Of a stretch of DNA of 64,000 nt, positions 55,361 through 64,000 are shown piece by piece. The notes under the pieces were generated by a model that had not been told where the DNA came from, ran no database searches, and saw only the letters and a program-made list of their open reading frames with translations. The DNA lies in contig NZ_CP092196.1 of assembly GCF_022344005.1 (NCBI RefSeq), positions 310,001-374,000 of the forward strand, written 5' to 3'. A program made the translations under genes and the position numbers. Numbering within the stretch: the stretch's first letter is position 1; each line of letters starts with the position of its first letter. This stretch comes from Deinococcus sp. KNUC1210. Its GTDB lineage: Bacteria > Deinococcota > Deinococci > Deinococcales > Deinococcaceae.

Positions 55361-57590
55361 ATGCTTGATCCGCTGCTCTTTGGACAGGACCCGACCCCCG
55401 GTATCGTGTCGGTACACGCCGACCTGCGCGGTCAAGCGTGCATCTGGCGACGAGAAAACGACGTCCTTCAACTGGAGCGTGTCCACTTTCGGCCGTGGCT
55501 GTACGCCCGCGATCTTGCGGACGTGCAGCACCTCGGTGAGCGCCTGGCTCGGAATGACGACACCGCGCCGCTGAGTGTCCGCGAGCTGCCCGGCCCCCCC
55601 GGCAGTCTGCGGTATCTGCTGAGCGCACAGGATGGGAAGCAACTCCGGCAGGCGGTCCTGAATGGCGCGTCCAGACGGCTCGGCCATCGTGTGTCCAGCC
55701 TGCACGACCTCTCCAGCTATTACCACGTCGGCGCGGTCGAGCAATACCTGATGTTCTCTGGACGCACGTCTTTCAAGGGTATGACCTTCAATGACCCGCA
55801 CCGCCTGCAGTTCGATCTGGAAACCACCAGCCTGACCTCCCAGACGGGGCGGATCTTCATGATTGCGGTGCGCGACAACCGGGGCTTCGAGCGCATCCTC
55901 GAGGCTCGGCGGGCACTGGAAGAACCCCGGATGATTGAGCAGCTGCTGGAGATCATCCAGGACCGCAATCCGGACATCCTGGAGAACCACAACATCGCGG
56001 CCTTCGATCTGCCGTATCTGCTGGGCCGGGCCGAGGTACACGGGCTGACGCTGAATTTCAGCCGCCCGGGTGGGCCGCCGGGCCTATGGCAGGTGCAGGA
56101 TGGCCGCAGTTCAGCACACTGGGCCTGTGCCGTCCTAGAGATCGTGGATACCATCGACGCTGTTCGTCGCATGGATTTGCCCAGCGCTGGGTTGAAAGCC
56201 GTCTCGAAGCTATTCGGCATCGCGCCAGAAGGCCGGGTGTATCTGGAGGGTGATCAGATCGCCGCCACGTATGCCACCCAGCCAGCGCTGGTGCGGAACT
56301 ATGCTTTACAAGACGTCGAGGAGGTCGACGCGTTGGCACAGCGGGTGTTGTCCCCCTCGTTCGCCCTGGCACAGATGACCCCCCGCCCCTACCATCGCCT
56401 GCCGTACGCCGGTCCAGCCATGGGCATTCTCGAACCGATGCTCGTTCGTGCGTACCTGAACGCAGGCCAGGCCCTCCCAGGGCCGCAGCCTGGAGCGGCG
56501 GAACCGCACCAGGGCGGCGGGCTGCGATTGTATGCCGAGGGCGTCCTGCCACGGGTGGTCAAAGCCGATGTCGCCAGCATGTACCCCAGCGTGATCCGCG
56601 TCGAGCGCATCCAGCCAGCCTCCGATCCGCTCGGCGTCTTCCTCCACCTGATGGACCACCTGACCCTGCTGCGTCTGCACCACAAGGCTGCCGCGAAGAG
56701 GGGAGATCCCGGTGAACATGACGCCATGCAGCGGGCCATGAAACTGATCGTCAACGCGGGCTACGGCTACTGAGGAGCGGGTCGAATGGCGCTCTTCGGC
56801 GACCGGGACGCCGCGGACCGCGTGACTCGGCGGGGCCGCGAGGTCCTGACCCAGGTCACCTCAGCACTTCAGCAGCGCAGCGTCACGCTGATCGAGGCCG
56901 ATACCGACGGGGTGTACTTCAGTGTCCCAGAAGGGTGGACCACAGAAGATGAGCAGCGCGTCATCACCGAAGTGGACGCCCTGCTGCCAGAAGGCGTGTC
57001 ACTGGAATTCGATGGCCGTGCCAGAGCGATGCTCAGCCATGAGATCAAGAACTACGCCCTGCTGCGGTACGACGGCACGCTGGAACTGCGCGGCCTTCCA
57101 GTCCAGCCGCAGCGAAGCATACGGTCAGGCCTTCCTGAAGCGGGCACTGACGTGCCTACTGCAGGATGATCTCTCCGGCGTGCGTCAGGCCTACCTGGAG
57201 ACGCTGGACGCGCTGCAACGAGGACAGTTCAGCAATGCGGACGTGGCGATGCGCGTCAAGCTCAACAAGTCACCGGAACAGTACGCCCAGACCAGCGGGA
57301 CCCGGCAGGAAGCGGTGTACGACGCGCTCCAGCGGGCCGGAATCACCTGGCAGGTGGGCGACCGGGTCCGGCTGTACCAGCAGCTGGGGCACGGCCTGAG
57401 GCCATTCGTCGATCCAGATGGGCACGATTACGACCCTGGCTCATACAGCGCCACCTTGCTGAGCGCATATGCGTCCCGACTCCGCAAAGGCCTGTCCCCG
57501 GACGCCTTCCGGCAGGTCTTCACGCACGCACAGCCAGGACTCTTCGATGCCCCCATCGACACGCTCCATCCCGTGTGGACACCCTGCTGA
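55361..57590 (+). pseudogene. Family B DNA polymerase with in-frame stop and frameshift
   Basis: About 743 residues if repaired. 3'-5' exonuclease motifs FDLETTSL, NHNIAAFDLPYLL and YALQDVEEVD; polymerase motif A VVKADVASMYPSVI, motif B KLIVNAGYGY and motif C EADTDGVYFSV. A TGA at 56771-56773 follows GYGY exactly where LGAGRMALF should continue, and a deletion near 57085-57100 shifts the frame before SEAYGQAFLKRALTCLL. Polymerase B would serve in replication restart or translesion repair; as written only the exonuclease and half the palm are made. Confidence 0.85.
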
Positions 57591-57608
57591 ACCTCGTAGG
57601 GCAGCGTC

Positions 57609-57640
57609 TTGATCCCTGCAGGATACTGGTGGCTTACTCA
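57609..57640. repeat. Possible IS630-type end remnant
   Basis: CTTGATCCCTGCAGGATACT resembles the left end of the element at 31496. Otherwise 57591-57859 shows nothing. Confidence 0.3.
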
Positions 57641-57859
57641 AGTGCCGGGAGCGTCGCGATGTTTAGAGGCGCCCGCCGCTTCTGGCATCGCGAGAAAATG
57701 GGGTCGAACTTTAACCATACATGCGGCTCTCGGTTCCGTCTGCATCCAAGTTGCGGGTCATCCGAGTAAGCGGCAGTTCCTTGACTGTCCGCGAGCAGTC
57801 TTCAGGCCTTTGCGGATTGACCAGCCAGAACCTCAGGACGAGCGCCTGGGTCGTCCGAT

Positions 57860-57888
57860 TTGACACCACTCAGTTTTCATGACACTGT
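57860..57888 (+). promoter_or_regulatory. Possible promoter of the Rrf2 operon
   Basis: TTGACA, 17 bp, CACTGT, 9 nt before the ATG at 57898. The -10 is poor. Confidence 0.35.
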
Positions 57889-57897
57889 TGATGTGGC

Positions 57898-58359
57898 ATG
57901 AATTTTGACCGACGACTGTCCAATATGCTTCACCTGCTCGCCCACCTGATGGGGGCCACCGAGGCCATTTCCTCCGAACGCCTCGCTGCCGCCTTCAACG
58001 CCAACCCGGTCGTTCTGCGCCGGACCCTGGCCAGCTTGCGAGACGCTGGCCTCGTCACATCCGGGAAGGGCCACGGCGGCGGCTGGGTCCTAGCCTGCGA
58101 CCCTGCGACCACCACCCTGCTCGACGTCTACCGTGCCCTCGGTGCACCTCCTCTGTTCGCGTTTGGCAACCGCTCCGAACACCCCACCTGCCTGATCGAG
58201 CAGGCCGTCAACGGAGCGCTTGACGACACCATGCTGGCGGCTGAGGCACTGATCACCGCCCGTCTTCAAACCCTCACCCTGACCGCCCTGATCACCGACG
58301 CCCAGCGCCGGTTCCAGCTCTGTGAGAACCCTCCCCAGGAGAACACCCATGCGCTATGA
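57898..58359 (+). CDS. Rrf2 family transcriptional regulator
   Basis: 153 residues. Winged helix at the N-terminus (MLHLLAHLMGATEAISSERL, NPVVLRRTLASLRDAGLVTS, GHGGGWVLA). Only one Cys lies in the usual cluster region (HPTCLIEQ), so it probably has no Fe-S cluster and is of the YwnA/redox-thiol kind. Overlaps the flavoenzyme gene by 11 nt. Likely controls this operon in response to oxidants or electrophiles. Confidence 0.88.
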   Translation: MNFDRRLSNMLHLLAHLMGATEAISSERLAAAFNANPVVLRRTLASLRDAGLVTSGKGHGGGWVLACDPATTTLLDVYRALGAPPLFAFGNRSEHPTCLIEQAVNGALDDTMLAAEALITARLQTLTLTALITDAQRRFQLCENPPQENTHAL

Positions 58360-59265
58360 CGCCCTCGTAATTGGTGGAAGCTTCGCCGGCCTGTCCGGCG
58401 CGCTTCAGATCGCCCGCACCGGCCGCCCTGTCGGCGTGCTGGACGGCGGCCAGCCCCGCAACCGCTTCGCCGCCGAATCTCACGGGTTTTTTGGTTTCGA
58501 CGGCACGCCGCCCGGTCAGATGATCGCGGCGGCCCGCGCGGATCTGGCCGCCTATCCGAACGTCACCATGCTTGACGCGCTCGCCACCGACGCACGCCGA
58601 GACGCTGATTCCTTCATCGTCACGCTCTCATCCGGCCAACAGCTTGAGGCGAGAAAGCTGTTGCTGGCGTTCGGCGTCACCGATGTCCTGCCCGAGCTGC
58701 CCGGCGTGCGTGAGCGCTGGGGTCAGACGGTGCTGCCCTGCCCTTACTGCCACGGCTACGAGGTGAAAGGGCAGCGGCTGGGCGTGCTGCACACCTTCCT
58801 GGGCTCCAGTCATCAGGCCTTGCTGATCTCCGACTGGGGTCCCACCACCTATTTCTGAACGGCCAGCCGGCACCTGACGGGGAGACGCTGACCAGACTGG
58901 CCCAGCGCGGAATCACGGTCGAGGCTGCCCCGGTGGTGGACCTGGTGGGCGCGGCGTCGCAGCTCACCGGTGTGCGGCTCGAAGGCGGACGGGTCACGCC
59001 GATCGATGCCCTGTTCATCGGCACGCGGACTCGTCTGAACAGCCCACTGGCCGAGCAACTCGGCTGCGCCATCGACGACGGGCCAGTCGGTCCGGTCATC
59101 CGGACGGACAGCAGCAAGCTGACCACAGTGCCGGGCGTGTATGCCGCAGGGGATATCGCCCAGTTCGGGGCCAATGCGACGCTAGCGTCTGCCGCGGGCG
59201 TCTTCGCTGGGGTGTCGCTGCATCAGTCGATGATCTTCGAACCACTTGGCGTTCTGCCCGCCTAA
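58349..59265 (+). pseudogene. Thioredoxin reductase-like FAD oxidoreductase, frameshifted
   Basis: About 305 residues if repaired. FAD site GGSFAGLSGALQIARTG, redox-type CPYCHGYE and second FAD site GVYAAGDIAQFGANATLASA. One base is missing near 58853: TTYF-stop should continue LNGQPAPDGETLTRLAQRGI in the next frame. Between Rrf2 and an epimerase-like gene in one operon. Probably NAD(P)H-dependent, moving electrons to a disulphide or small molecule. Confidence 0.8.
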
Positions 59266-59310
59266 ATTCCTGCACCTTCACCTCCTCAAGCGTTCTCAAT
59301 GGAGTTTCAG

Positions 59311-60228
59311 ATGAATGTCTTTCTCACAGGGGCCACCGGCTACATCGGCAGTGTCGTCGCCGAAAAACTACGGCAGGCCGGACACGTCGTCACTGGACTG
59401 GCCCGGTCCGATACCTCAGCCGACACCTTACAGGCAAGAGGAATTCAGGTCGTCCGGGGCGATCTGCGGGACGCCGCGGTCCTGAATGACGCCGCCCAGG
59501 CTGCTGACGGCGTGATCAACGCCGCCTTTGACTTCGACCCACACGACTTCCTCGCCACCGCGGCACTGGAACGACAGGTGGTCACAACGCTGGTCGGTGC
59601 CCTCAAAGAAAGCGGAAAGCCGTTGATCTTCACCAGTGGCACCGGGATGCTGGGCGATACGGGAAGCGTTGTCTTCGACGAGGAGACGTCGCTGGTCGTG
59701 CCAGCGGGTGACGCCGGGTGGGCAACCCGTGGCCGCCTGCAGAATGAAAACACGGTCCTAGGTGCGTCCGGCATGCGCGGCATCGTGTTGCGTGCCCCGC
59801 ACGTATATGGGCGCTCAGATGGGTACAATCTGATCGCCGCGCTCAGGACCGCCGGACTCAGGATCGGGGCCGTGCCTTACGGCCCAGGCACCGGGCAGCA
59901 TCAGTGGTCGTTCGTCCATGTGGACGATCTGGCAGAGCTGTATGTGCTGGCGCTGGAACATAGTCAGAGGGGCGAACTGTACTACGCCGCTGCCGAGAGT
60001 GGCCTGCACACAGTAGACATTGCGCGGGCCACCAGCCAGGGCAGCGATCTGCAGGGCCGAACAGTGGAACTGGACATGGCGGCTCTCGCAGACGCGTTCG
60101 GCTCACCCTTCATGGCGTGGAGTTGGGTCGTCAACAACCAGTCCTCAGGCCTGAAAGCGCAGCGGACGCTCAACTGGTCCCCTCGACATACCCGGATGCT
60201 GGAGGCGCTCGCCCGACCACAGCCCTGA
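59311..60228 (+). CDS. NAD-dependent epimerase/dehydratase (extended SDR)
   Basis: 305 residues. MNVFLTGATGYIGSVVAEKL has the TGxxGxxG cofactor loop; VINAAFDFDP and TSGTGMLGDT follow. The usual Tyr-x-x-x-Lys is not evident (GRLQNENTVLG occupies its place), so it may be an atypical, NmrA-like member. TGGAG before the second Met supports 59311 over 59299. Third gene of the Rrf2 operon; terminator hairpin after it. Confidence 0.85.
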   Translation: MNVFLTGATGYIGSVVAEKLRQAGHVVTGLARSDTSADTLQARGIQVVRGDLRDAAVLNDAAQAADGVINAAFDFDPHDFLATAALERQVVTTLVGALKESGKPLIFTSGTGMLGDTGSVVFDEETSLVVPAGDAGWATRGRLQNENTVLGASGMRGIVLRAPHVYGRSDGYNLIAALRTAGLRIGAVPYGPGTGQHQWSFVHVDDLAELYVLALEHSQRGELYYAAAESGLHTVDIARATSQGSDLQGRTVELDMAALADAFGSPFMAWSWVVNNQSSGLKAQRTLNWSPRHTRMLEALARPQP

Positions 60229-60238
60229 GGAAGTGCGA

Positions 60239-60267
60239 CACATGGAACGCTGGCAGCGTTCCATGTG
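60239..60267 (+). terminator. Terminator hairpin of the Rrf2 operon
   Basis: 13-bp exact stem CACATGGAACGCT / AGCGTTCCATGTG around GGC, 10 bp after the stop. Confidence 0.75.
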
Positions 60268-60494
60268 ATTGACCGTGGTCTGATTCGGAAGAAAGCTGGG
60301 ATCGGGATGCGTCCGCTGCTGGCGCAAGTACGACATGTATTGTGGTCGTCAATCTTCCGTTCCCATCTTGTCGGCCAAATGTGGCGGCGCTTGATGGGCG
60401 GCATACCTGGCTGCCCTCGAACACTGGCTCAAGGACCACTCAACCCGCCTCAGCAGCTCAGATTCCGCGCCGTCCCTCACCGAAATCTCCTATG

Positions 60495-60752
60495 CTACAG
60501 ATCATGCTTCCTGCTTCTCTGATCTGCGAAGACCCCAACAGTCCAGTTGCGACGACCACCCAATCGGCACCTCCACTTCCAGCGGTGGTCACTGGCAAAG
60601 TTGCCTTTTATGCTGCTCGGTACTTCCCAGACGGACGCAAACAGACTGAAGTCCAGCATTGCCCCGTCACCGAACGGCTTCCCCTGGCCAGTGCATTCAA
60701 GACCATGTTGCTGAACGCGGTCTTGCAGGATGTTGATACAGCTCAGCCGTGA
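60495..60752 (+). CDS. Hypothetical protein, uncertain
   Basis: 86 residues; VAFYAARYFPDGRKQTEVQH looks protein-like. It runs into the IS66 remnant, so it may be cut. No family recognised. The remainder of 60268-60494 shows nothing. Confidence 0.28.
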   Translation, partial: LQIMLPASLICEDPNSPVATTTQSAPPLPAVVTGKVAFYAARYFPDGRKQTEVQHCPVTERLPLASAFKTMLLNAVLQDVDTAQP

Positions 60753-61119
60753 GGCGATCACCCTGGCGCAGTACCAGGGGGCTGGGTACGCCATTAAAAC
60801 CCGTGTGACTGGTATGCTCACCCGGACGCCCCTGCACAGCAAGGTGAATGAGCAGCTGCGCAAGGGCCTGCTCAAGCACCACCAGCGGGGAAGCCTGCTG
60901 CGGTTCCTTGATGATCCCACCATCCCGCCGACGAACAACGCTGCAGAGCGTGCCCTGAGGTCAGGGGTGATTGCCCGCAAAGTCTCGCAGTGCAGTAAAA
61001 CCCAGCGGGGTGCCAATGGATACGCGATGATCAAGACGGTGGTTGAAACCGCGAAGCGCCACGCGCAACACCCACTGGACGTCCTAGTCGGCCTTCAGGT
61101 TCGTGCAGCTCCCTGCTGA
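60730..61119 (+). mobile_element. IS66-family transposase, C-terminal fragment
   Basis: LLRFLDDPTIPPTNNAAERA with LRSGVIARKVSQCSKTQRGA is the conserved end of IS66 TnpC, including the last catalytic Glu. The start and other ORFs of IS66 are absent. Confidence 0.75.
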
Positions 61120-61256
61120 CCGTCGGCCCCATGAACAGTTCCCCTGACGGCCCGCTGCAGGCAGGCCACCCCGCCTGTACCCAGTGGCCCAAATGAAGTG
61201 TGCCGTGACAATGCAGATGTGTGTCTGCTCGAAGAACACGATGGAGGGACAGATCG

Positions 61257-61931
61257 ATGTCAGACGAATCACATTCTCGTGAATGGTATGCCCGCCTGGC
61301 ACAGCAGCAAGATGGCTATCGCCATCCCTGGCAGCGAACGATGGATGCACCAGATCCGGAACTGACCTTTGATGCCCTGTTGATGACGTACTTGCACCCC
61401 GATGTACAGGTGCTTGAAGCAGGCTGTGGGCACGGGCCGGATGCCGTTCGCTTCGGGCGAGACTGCGCCCGCTGGGTGGCGTACGACTTTCAGCCCTTGC
61501 TCCTCAATCAAGCACGGCAACACGCGCCTCATGCTGAATTTCATCTCTGGGATGGAAAAGGAGACGTACCGCCCGGCTTACGCGGCCCGTTCGATTTGAT
61601 CGTCTCGCGCCGTGGGCCCACGAGTGTCATCCGTCATCTGCCCAGCGTAGCTGCACCTGGAGCAACTTTCCTCTATGTTGGGCCACGCCTCGAGGTGCCC
61701 CAAGTGCCAGAACGTCTCCAACAGGTAGGGTGGGAGATCGTAGGCGAATCCCGTGTCTGTGTCCAGGCATATACCCCGTCGTGGGAGGATTGGCAGCTAC
61801 GCTGCCAATTCATGGGCGAGCATGCCGAGCGCGAAGAGTGGGAGAGCAAGGTGACAGGACGCGGCATGCCCTACAAGGAGGAACGGTATATCGTCATTGC
61901 TTCACCTATGAAGCCAACTGATCGTATCTGA
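61257..61931 (+). CDS. SAM-dependent methyltransferase
   Basis: 224 residues, class I fold. Motif I VLEAGCGHGPDAVRFG, then WVAYDFQPLLLNQAR and GPFDLIVSRRGPTSVIRHLP. GGAGGGAC before the ATG. The substrate is unknown; the sequence is closest in style to 23S rRNA or small-molecule methyltransferases that start with a long helical N-terminus. Stands alone. Confidence 0.85.
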   Translation: MSDESHSREWYARLAQQQDGYRHPWQRTMDAPDPELTFDALLMTYLHPDVQVLEAGCGHGPDAVRFGRDCARWVAYDFQPLLLNQARQHAPHAEFHLWDGKGDVPPGLRGPFDLIVSRRGPTSVIRHLPSVAAPGATFLYVGPRLEVPQVPERLQQVGWEIVGESRVCVQAYTPSWEDWQLRCQFMGEHAEREEWESKVTGRGMPYKEERYIVIASPMKPTDRI

Positions 61932-61989
61932 CGCACATACGCAAAAGCGTCTGTTCCTAAGCGCTAATCACATACAACCTAAGTCTTGG

Positions 61990-62057
61990 CCCTGACGTGG
62001 CTGCTGGCCCGGTTGTTCTACGGCAGCAACTCGTGACCGACTGTTTGCGGGTATCAA
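61990..62057 (+). mobile_element. IS630-family 3' end remnant
   Basis: Encodes WLLARLFYGSNS and a stop, like the end of the transposase at 62650, then TTTGCGGGTATCAAG as the terminal repeat. Confidence 0.55.
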
Positions 62058-62092
62058 GAGAGCGTGTGCTCATGGGGACCGCCAGTTAAAGT

Positions 62093-62103
62093 TAAAGTAA
62101 AGC
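62093..62103 (+). promoter_or_regulatory. Leaderless-type -10 box TAAAGT
   Basis: TAAAGT, then 5 nt to the GTG start at 62104. Confidence 0.4.
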
Positions 62104-62613
62104 GTGTTGGTACCGATCCACGATCCTGCCCTTGAAGAACTCCGTGCCGAACTCGCCCAGTACCCGAGAATGGATGGGTACTATCAACTTGACCTCGTGT
62201 CGATCACGCTCCTTCGGCAGGCGAGGATGACCCAGAATGAGATCCTAAATGCGCTGTATGACTGCTGGGCACCCCATAAAGCCATCGCGGCCTACCGGGT
62301 CGCCTTTCCACTCATCGGGACGCCAAATCTGGAAGAAAGAACGCCTGAATATGACGACTACGAATACACCGTTGAGAATGCGCTCGAGGCTTTGACCTAC
62401 GAATTGAAAGGTGGGTCTGGCATTGGGCATCTTGTGGATACCATCTCCCCTGCGAAAGCGGCCGAACTTGCCACACGGTTCTTTGCGCTGTTTCGTTCTC
62501 CTCAGGCTTATCGGGGTTTAGGGCTCGCCGATCCATTTTTTGTTTTTGAGCAGGGCGTCGTGCTGCTTGATGATGAACGGGCAGGCTGTTTGCTGATGAT
62601 CGAAAGCGACTGA
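62104..62613 (+). CDS. Hypothetical protein
   Basis: 169 residues, GTG start, acidic and soluble (MLVPIHDPALEELRAELAQY, EYDDYEYTVENALEALTYEL, GVVLLDDERAGCLLMIESD). No family recognised; it has the look of the small SMI1/immunity-like proteins, but no motif proves that. Intact and without partner genes. Confidence 0.6.
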   Translation: MLVPIHDPALEELRAELAQYPRMDGYYQLDLVSITLLRQARMTQNEILNALYDCWAPHKAIAAYRVAFPLIGTPNLEERTPEYDDYEYTVENALEALTYELKGGSGIGHLVDTISPAKAAELATRFFALFRSPQAYRGLGLADPFFVFEQGVVLLDDERAGCLLMIESD

Positions 62614-62624
62614 GCACGTGTCGT

Positions 62625-63692
62625 GAGATCTGCATCTACGATCTACTGGTCATGGGTTGCTGCCATAGAGCAAACGGGTGGGCAGTTGGACGGAGCGAAC
62701 ACGCCGCCAGACCTGAGTCAGCCGGAATCTCAGAGCGAGCACGTCCTTCGGGCAGAAGTTGGCCAACATGTGGTGCTTGACGTAGGCCCAGACAAGTTCG
62801 ATCGGATTCAACTCTGGTGAATCCGAGGGCAGGTACACCAAAGACAGACGAAGCTCACCGGCGACGAAGGCGCTGAGCGCCTTCGTCCTGTGGATGCTCG
62901 CGTTGTCAAGGATGACGGTGACCTTTCCCGCCACATGGCGGAGCAGGTGCGTGAGGAAATCGATCACCTTCGTGCCCTTGATCGCAGTCTGATGGGTCGG
63001 CTGTAAGAATTGGCCGGTCGTCATGATCGCCCCAATGGTCGAGACCTTCTTCCAATTGGGTTTCGCGTCCAGTATTGGGGTCTGTCCACAGGGCGCCCAC
63101 CTCCGCGACACAGTAGGTTTCAAACCGAAGCCCACTTCATCCACAAAAGCCAGCGTTTCTCCAGCATCTATCTTGTGTTCCAACTCGGACACCATGGTGT
63201 CAATCCACGCAACAACCGCGTCTTGATCCTGTTCTGTGGCCCGTTTCGCAGGTTTTTGCCGCGAAAATCCCCATTCGCGTAGCAGCCGACTCAGATGATC
63301 GACGTGGTACCAAACGTCGAATCTCAATCCGATGACCTCTCGAACGCGCGGACACGTCCAGCGTTGGTCGGGGTATCGCTGTGGATCAGGCGCAGCTTGT
63401 AGCAGGATGATGATGTCCGAGATGTGCTCATCTGTGAGGCGTCTGGGTCGGCCTGCGGCGAACGTCGCGTCCAATGAGCCTTGTTCACTCCGTCGTTGAC
63501 GCCATGTTCGGATGGTACTGGAAGACACGCCGCACAGTTCGGCCGTCTGAGCGGAACTCAACGTCCCTTCTCGGAGGTAGGGTTCTGCGAAGAGACGCCG
63601 TTCTTCCAACTGTGAACGCGTCAACTGCGCGGGCTGCCAAACCTGGGTCATAACCCCAGGGTAACCTGTCCCCAACTTACGCAGGTATCAAT
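62625..63692. mobile_element. IS630-family insertion sequence
   Basis: The right end is TACGCAGGTATCAATA read outward, as in the remnant at 3753-3808. The left end is degenerate: TGAGATCTGCA stands where TTGATACCTGC is expected. The transposase is intact. The right end lies 6 bp before the TnpB start codon. Confidence 0.7.
62650..63675 (-). CDS. IS630-family transposase, intact
   Basis: 341 residues (333 from the second Met, MTQVWQPAQL, which is the better start). Helix-turn-helix LSSAQTAELCGVSSSTIRTW, then the DDE domain: AFVDEVGFGLKP, VTVILDNASIHRTKALS and LPSDSPELNPIELVWAYVKH. A single frame, unlike the copy at 46356. It is the likely source of transposase for the miniature elements with matching ends. 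Confidence 0.9.
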   Translation of the reverse strand: MGTGYPGVMTQVWQPAQLTRSQLEERRLFAEPYLREGTLSSAQTAELCGVSSSTIRTWRQRRSEQGSLDATFAAGRPRRLTDEHISDIIILLQAAPDPQRYPDQRWTCPRVREVIGLRFDVWYHVDHLSRLLREWGFSRQKPAKRATEQDQDAVVAWIDTMVSELEHKIDAGETLAFVDEVGFGLKPTVSRRWAPCGQTPILDAKPNWKKVSTIGAIMTTGQFLQPTHQTAIKGTKVIDFLTHLLRHVAGKVTVILDNASIHRTKALSAFVAGELRLSLVYLPSDSPELNPIELVWAYVKHHMLANFCPKDVLALRFRLTQVWRRVRSVQLPTRLLYGSNP

Positions 63693-63698
63693 AAGGCC

Positions 63699-64000
63699 AT
63701 GAAATACAGGCTTTTCCCCAACATCACCCAGGAGAAGGCGCTGGATACCACGCTGTGCCTGTGCCGCCAGTTGTACAACGCCGGGTTGGAAGAGCGCCGA
63801 GGTGCCTACAAGAAAAGCGGCGTGTCGGTCAGCTCCTACGAGCAGAAGCGTGCCCTGACCGAAATCAAGGCGGACCTGCCGGAGTACAAAGGCGTCCACT
63901 CCCAGGTCTTACAGGACGTGATGGAGCGGCTGGACAAGTCGTTCAAGGGCTTTTTCCGGCGGGTCAAGGCCAAACAGACTGCCGGGTATCCGAGGTTCAA
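63699..64000 (+). CDS. TnpB (IS605 OrfB), N-terminal part, cut by window edge
   Basis: MKYRLFPNITQEKALDTTLC and following LCRQLYNAGLEERRGAY is the conserved start of TnpB RNA-guided nucleases of IS200/IS605 elements; the RuvC-like catalytic part lies outside. Its own upstream DNA has been replaced by the IS630 end, so any tnpA and left end are gone. Confidence 0.85.
   Translation, partial: MKYRLFPNITQEKALDTTLCLCRQLYNAGLEERRGAYKKSGVSVSSYEQKRALTEIKADLPEYKGVHSQVLQDVMERLDKSFKGFFRRVKAKQTAGYPRF

Noticed and set aside
56770..56775. TGA in the polymerase as a selenocysteine codon
   Set aside because: Family B polymerases do not have selenocysteine at this place, and no suitable hairpin follows.
1..64000. 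tRNA, rRNA and CRISPR arrays
   Set aside because: No cloverleaf with a TTCRANN loop, no rRNA stretch and no spaced identical repeats were noticed by eye; a dedicated search could still find a tRNA.

Overview
The window looks like an accessory replicon (plasmid or megaplasmid) or a heavily rearranged region of a Deinococcus. The evidence is high GC, an HU protein ending like deinococcal HU, many leaderless promoters (a TANNNT box 5-8 nt before the start codon), and a cargo of DNA-repair genes, sensors and mobile elements. No rRNA, tRNA or CRISPR array was seen, and no replication or partition gene.

Layout. 1-6500: a partial SDR oxidoreductase with an ATA at its start, a hypothetical gene fused to a peptidase S9 remnant, a phosphotransferase, a frameshifted FUSC transporter and IS debris. 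6506-17400: a sensor histidine kinase, four IS6-family copies in different states of decay, an FG-GAP/lipoprotein locus, an M1 peptidase and an AstE/AspA-type deacylase. 17455-24764: two related stress or detoxification modules (AraC regulator, cupin, cyclophilin-like protein, SDR, NepI-like MFS exporter) with pseudogene fragments between them. 25058-28606: an XRE/PIN toxin-antitoxin pair, then an IS3 interrupted by an IS110, which has cut a barstar-like gene. 28774-36202: a hypothetical protein with a PD-(D/E)XK-like motif, a lipoprotein alpha-amylase with two copies of one perfect operator, and a diguanylate cyclase. 37440-44636: IS200 tnpA joined to a DNA polymerase IV fragment, an OmpR-type regulator, and an HTH gene followed by a photolyase-uracil-DNA glycosylase fusion, facing a truncated dnaE2. 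44978-53855: a branched-chain amino acid type binding protein, an IS630, an overlapping operon of tiny membrane proteins, HTH-gene debris and a UvrD-like helicase fragment. 54085-64000: a metallophosphoesterase, HU, a broken family B polymerase, an Rrf2/flavoenzyme/epimerase operon, an IS66 remnant, a methyltransferase, an intact IS630 and the start of a TnpB gene.

The most striking gene is the single 774-residue ORF joining a photolyase/cryptochrome domain to a complete family 1 uracil-DNA glycosylase. The combination makes biochemical sense: cytosines in UV dimers deaminate quickly, so photoreversal leaves uracil, the substrate of the second domain.

More than twenty genes here are disrupted. 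Most breaks look like one missing base, often in a short homopolymer; others are in-frame stops. True decay and assembly error cannot be separated from this sequence alone, so several genes marked as pseudogenes may be intact in the organism.
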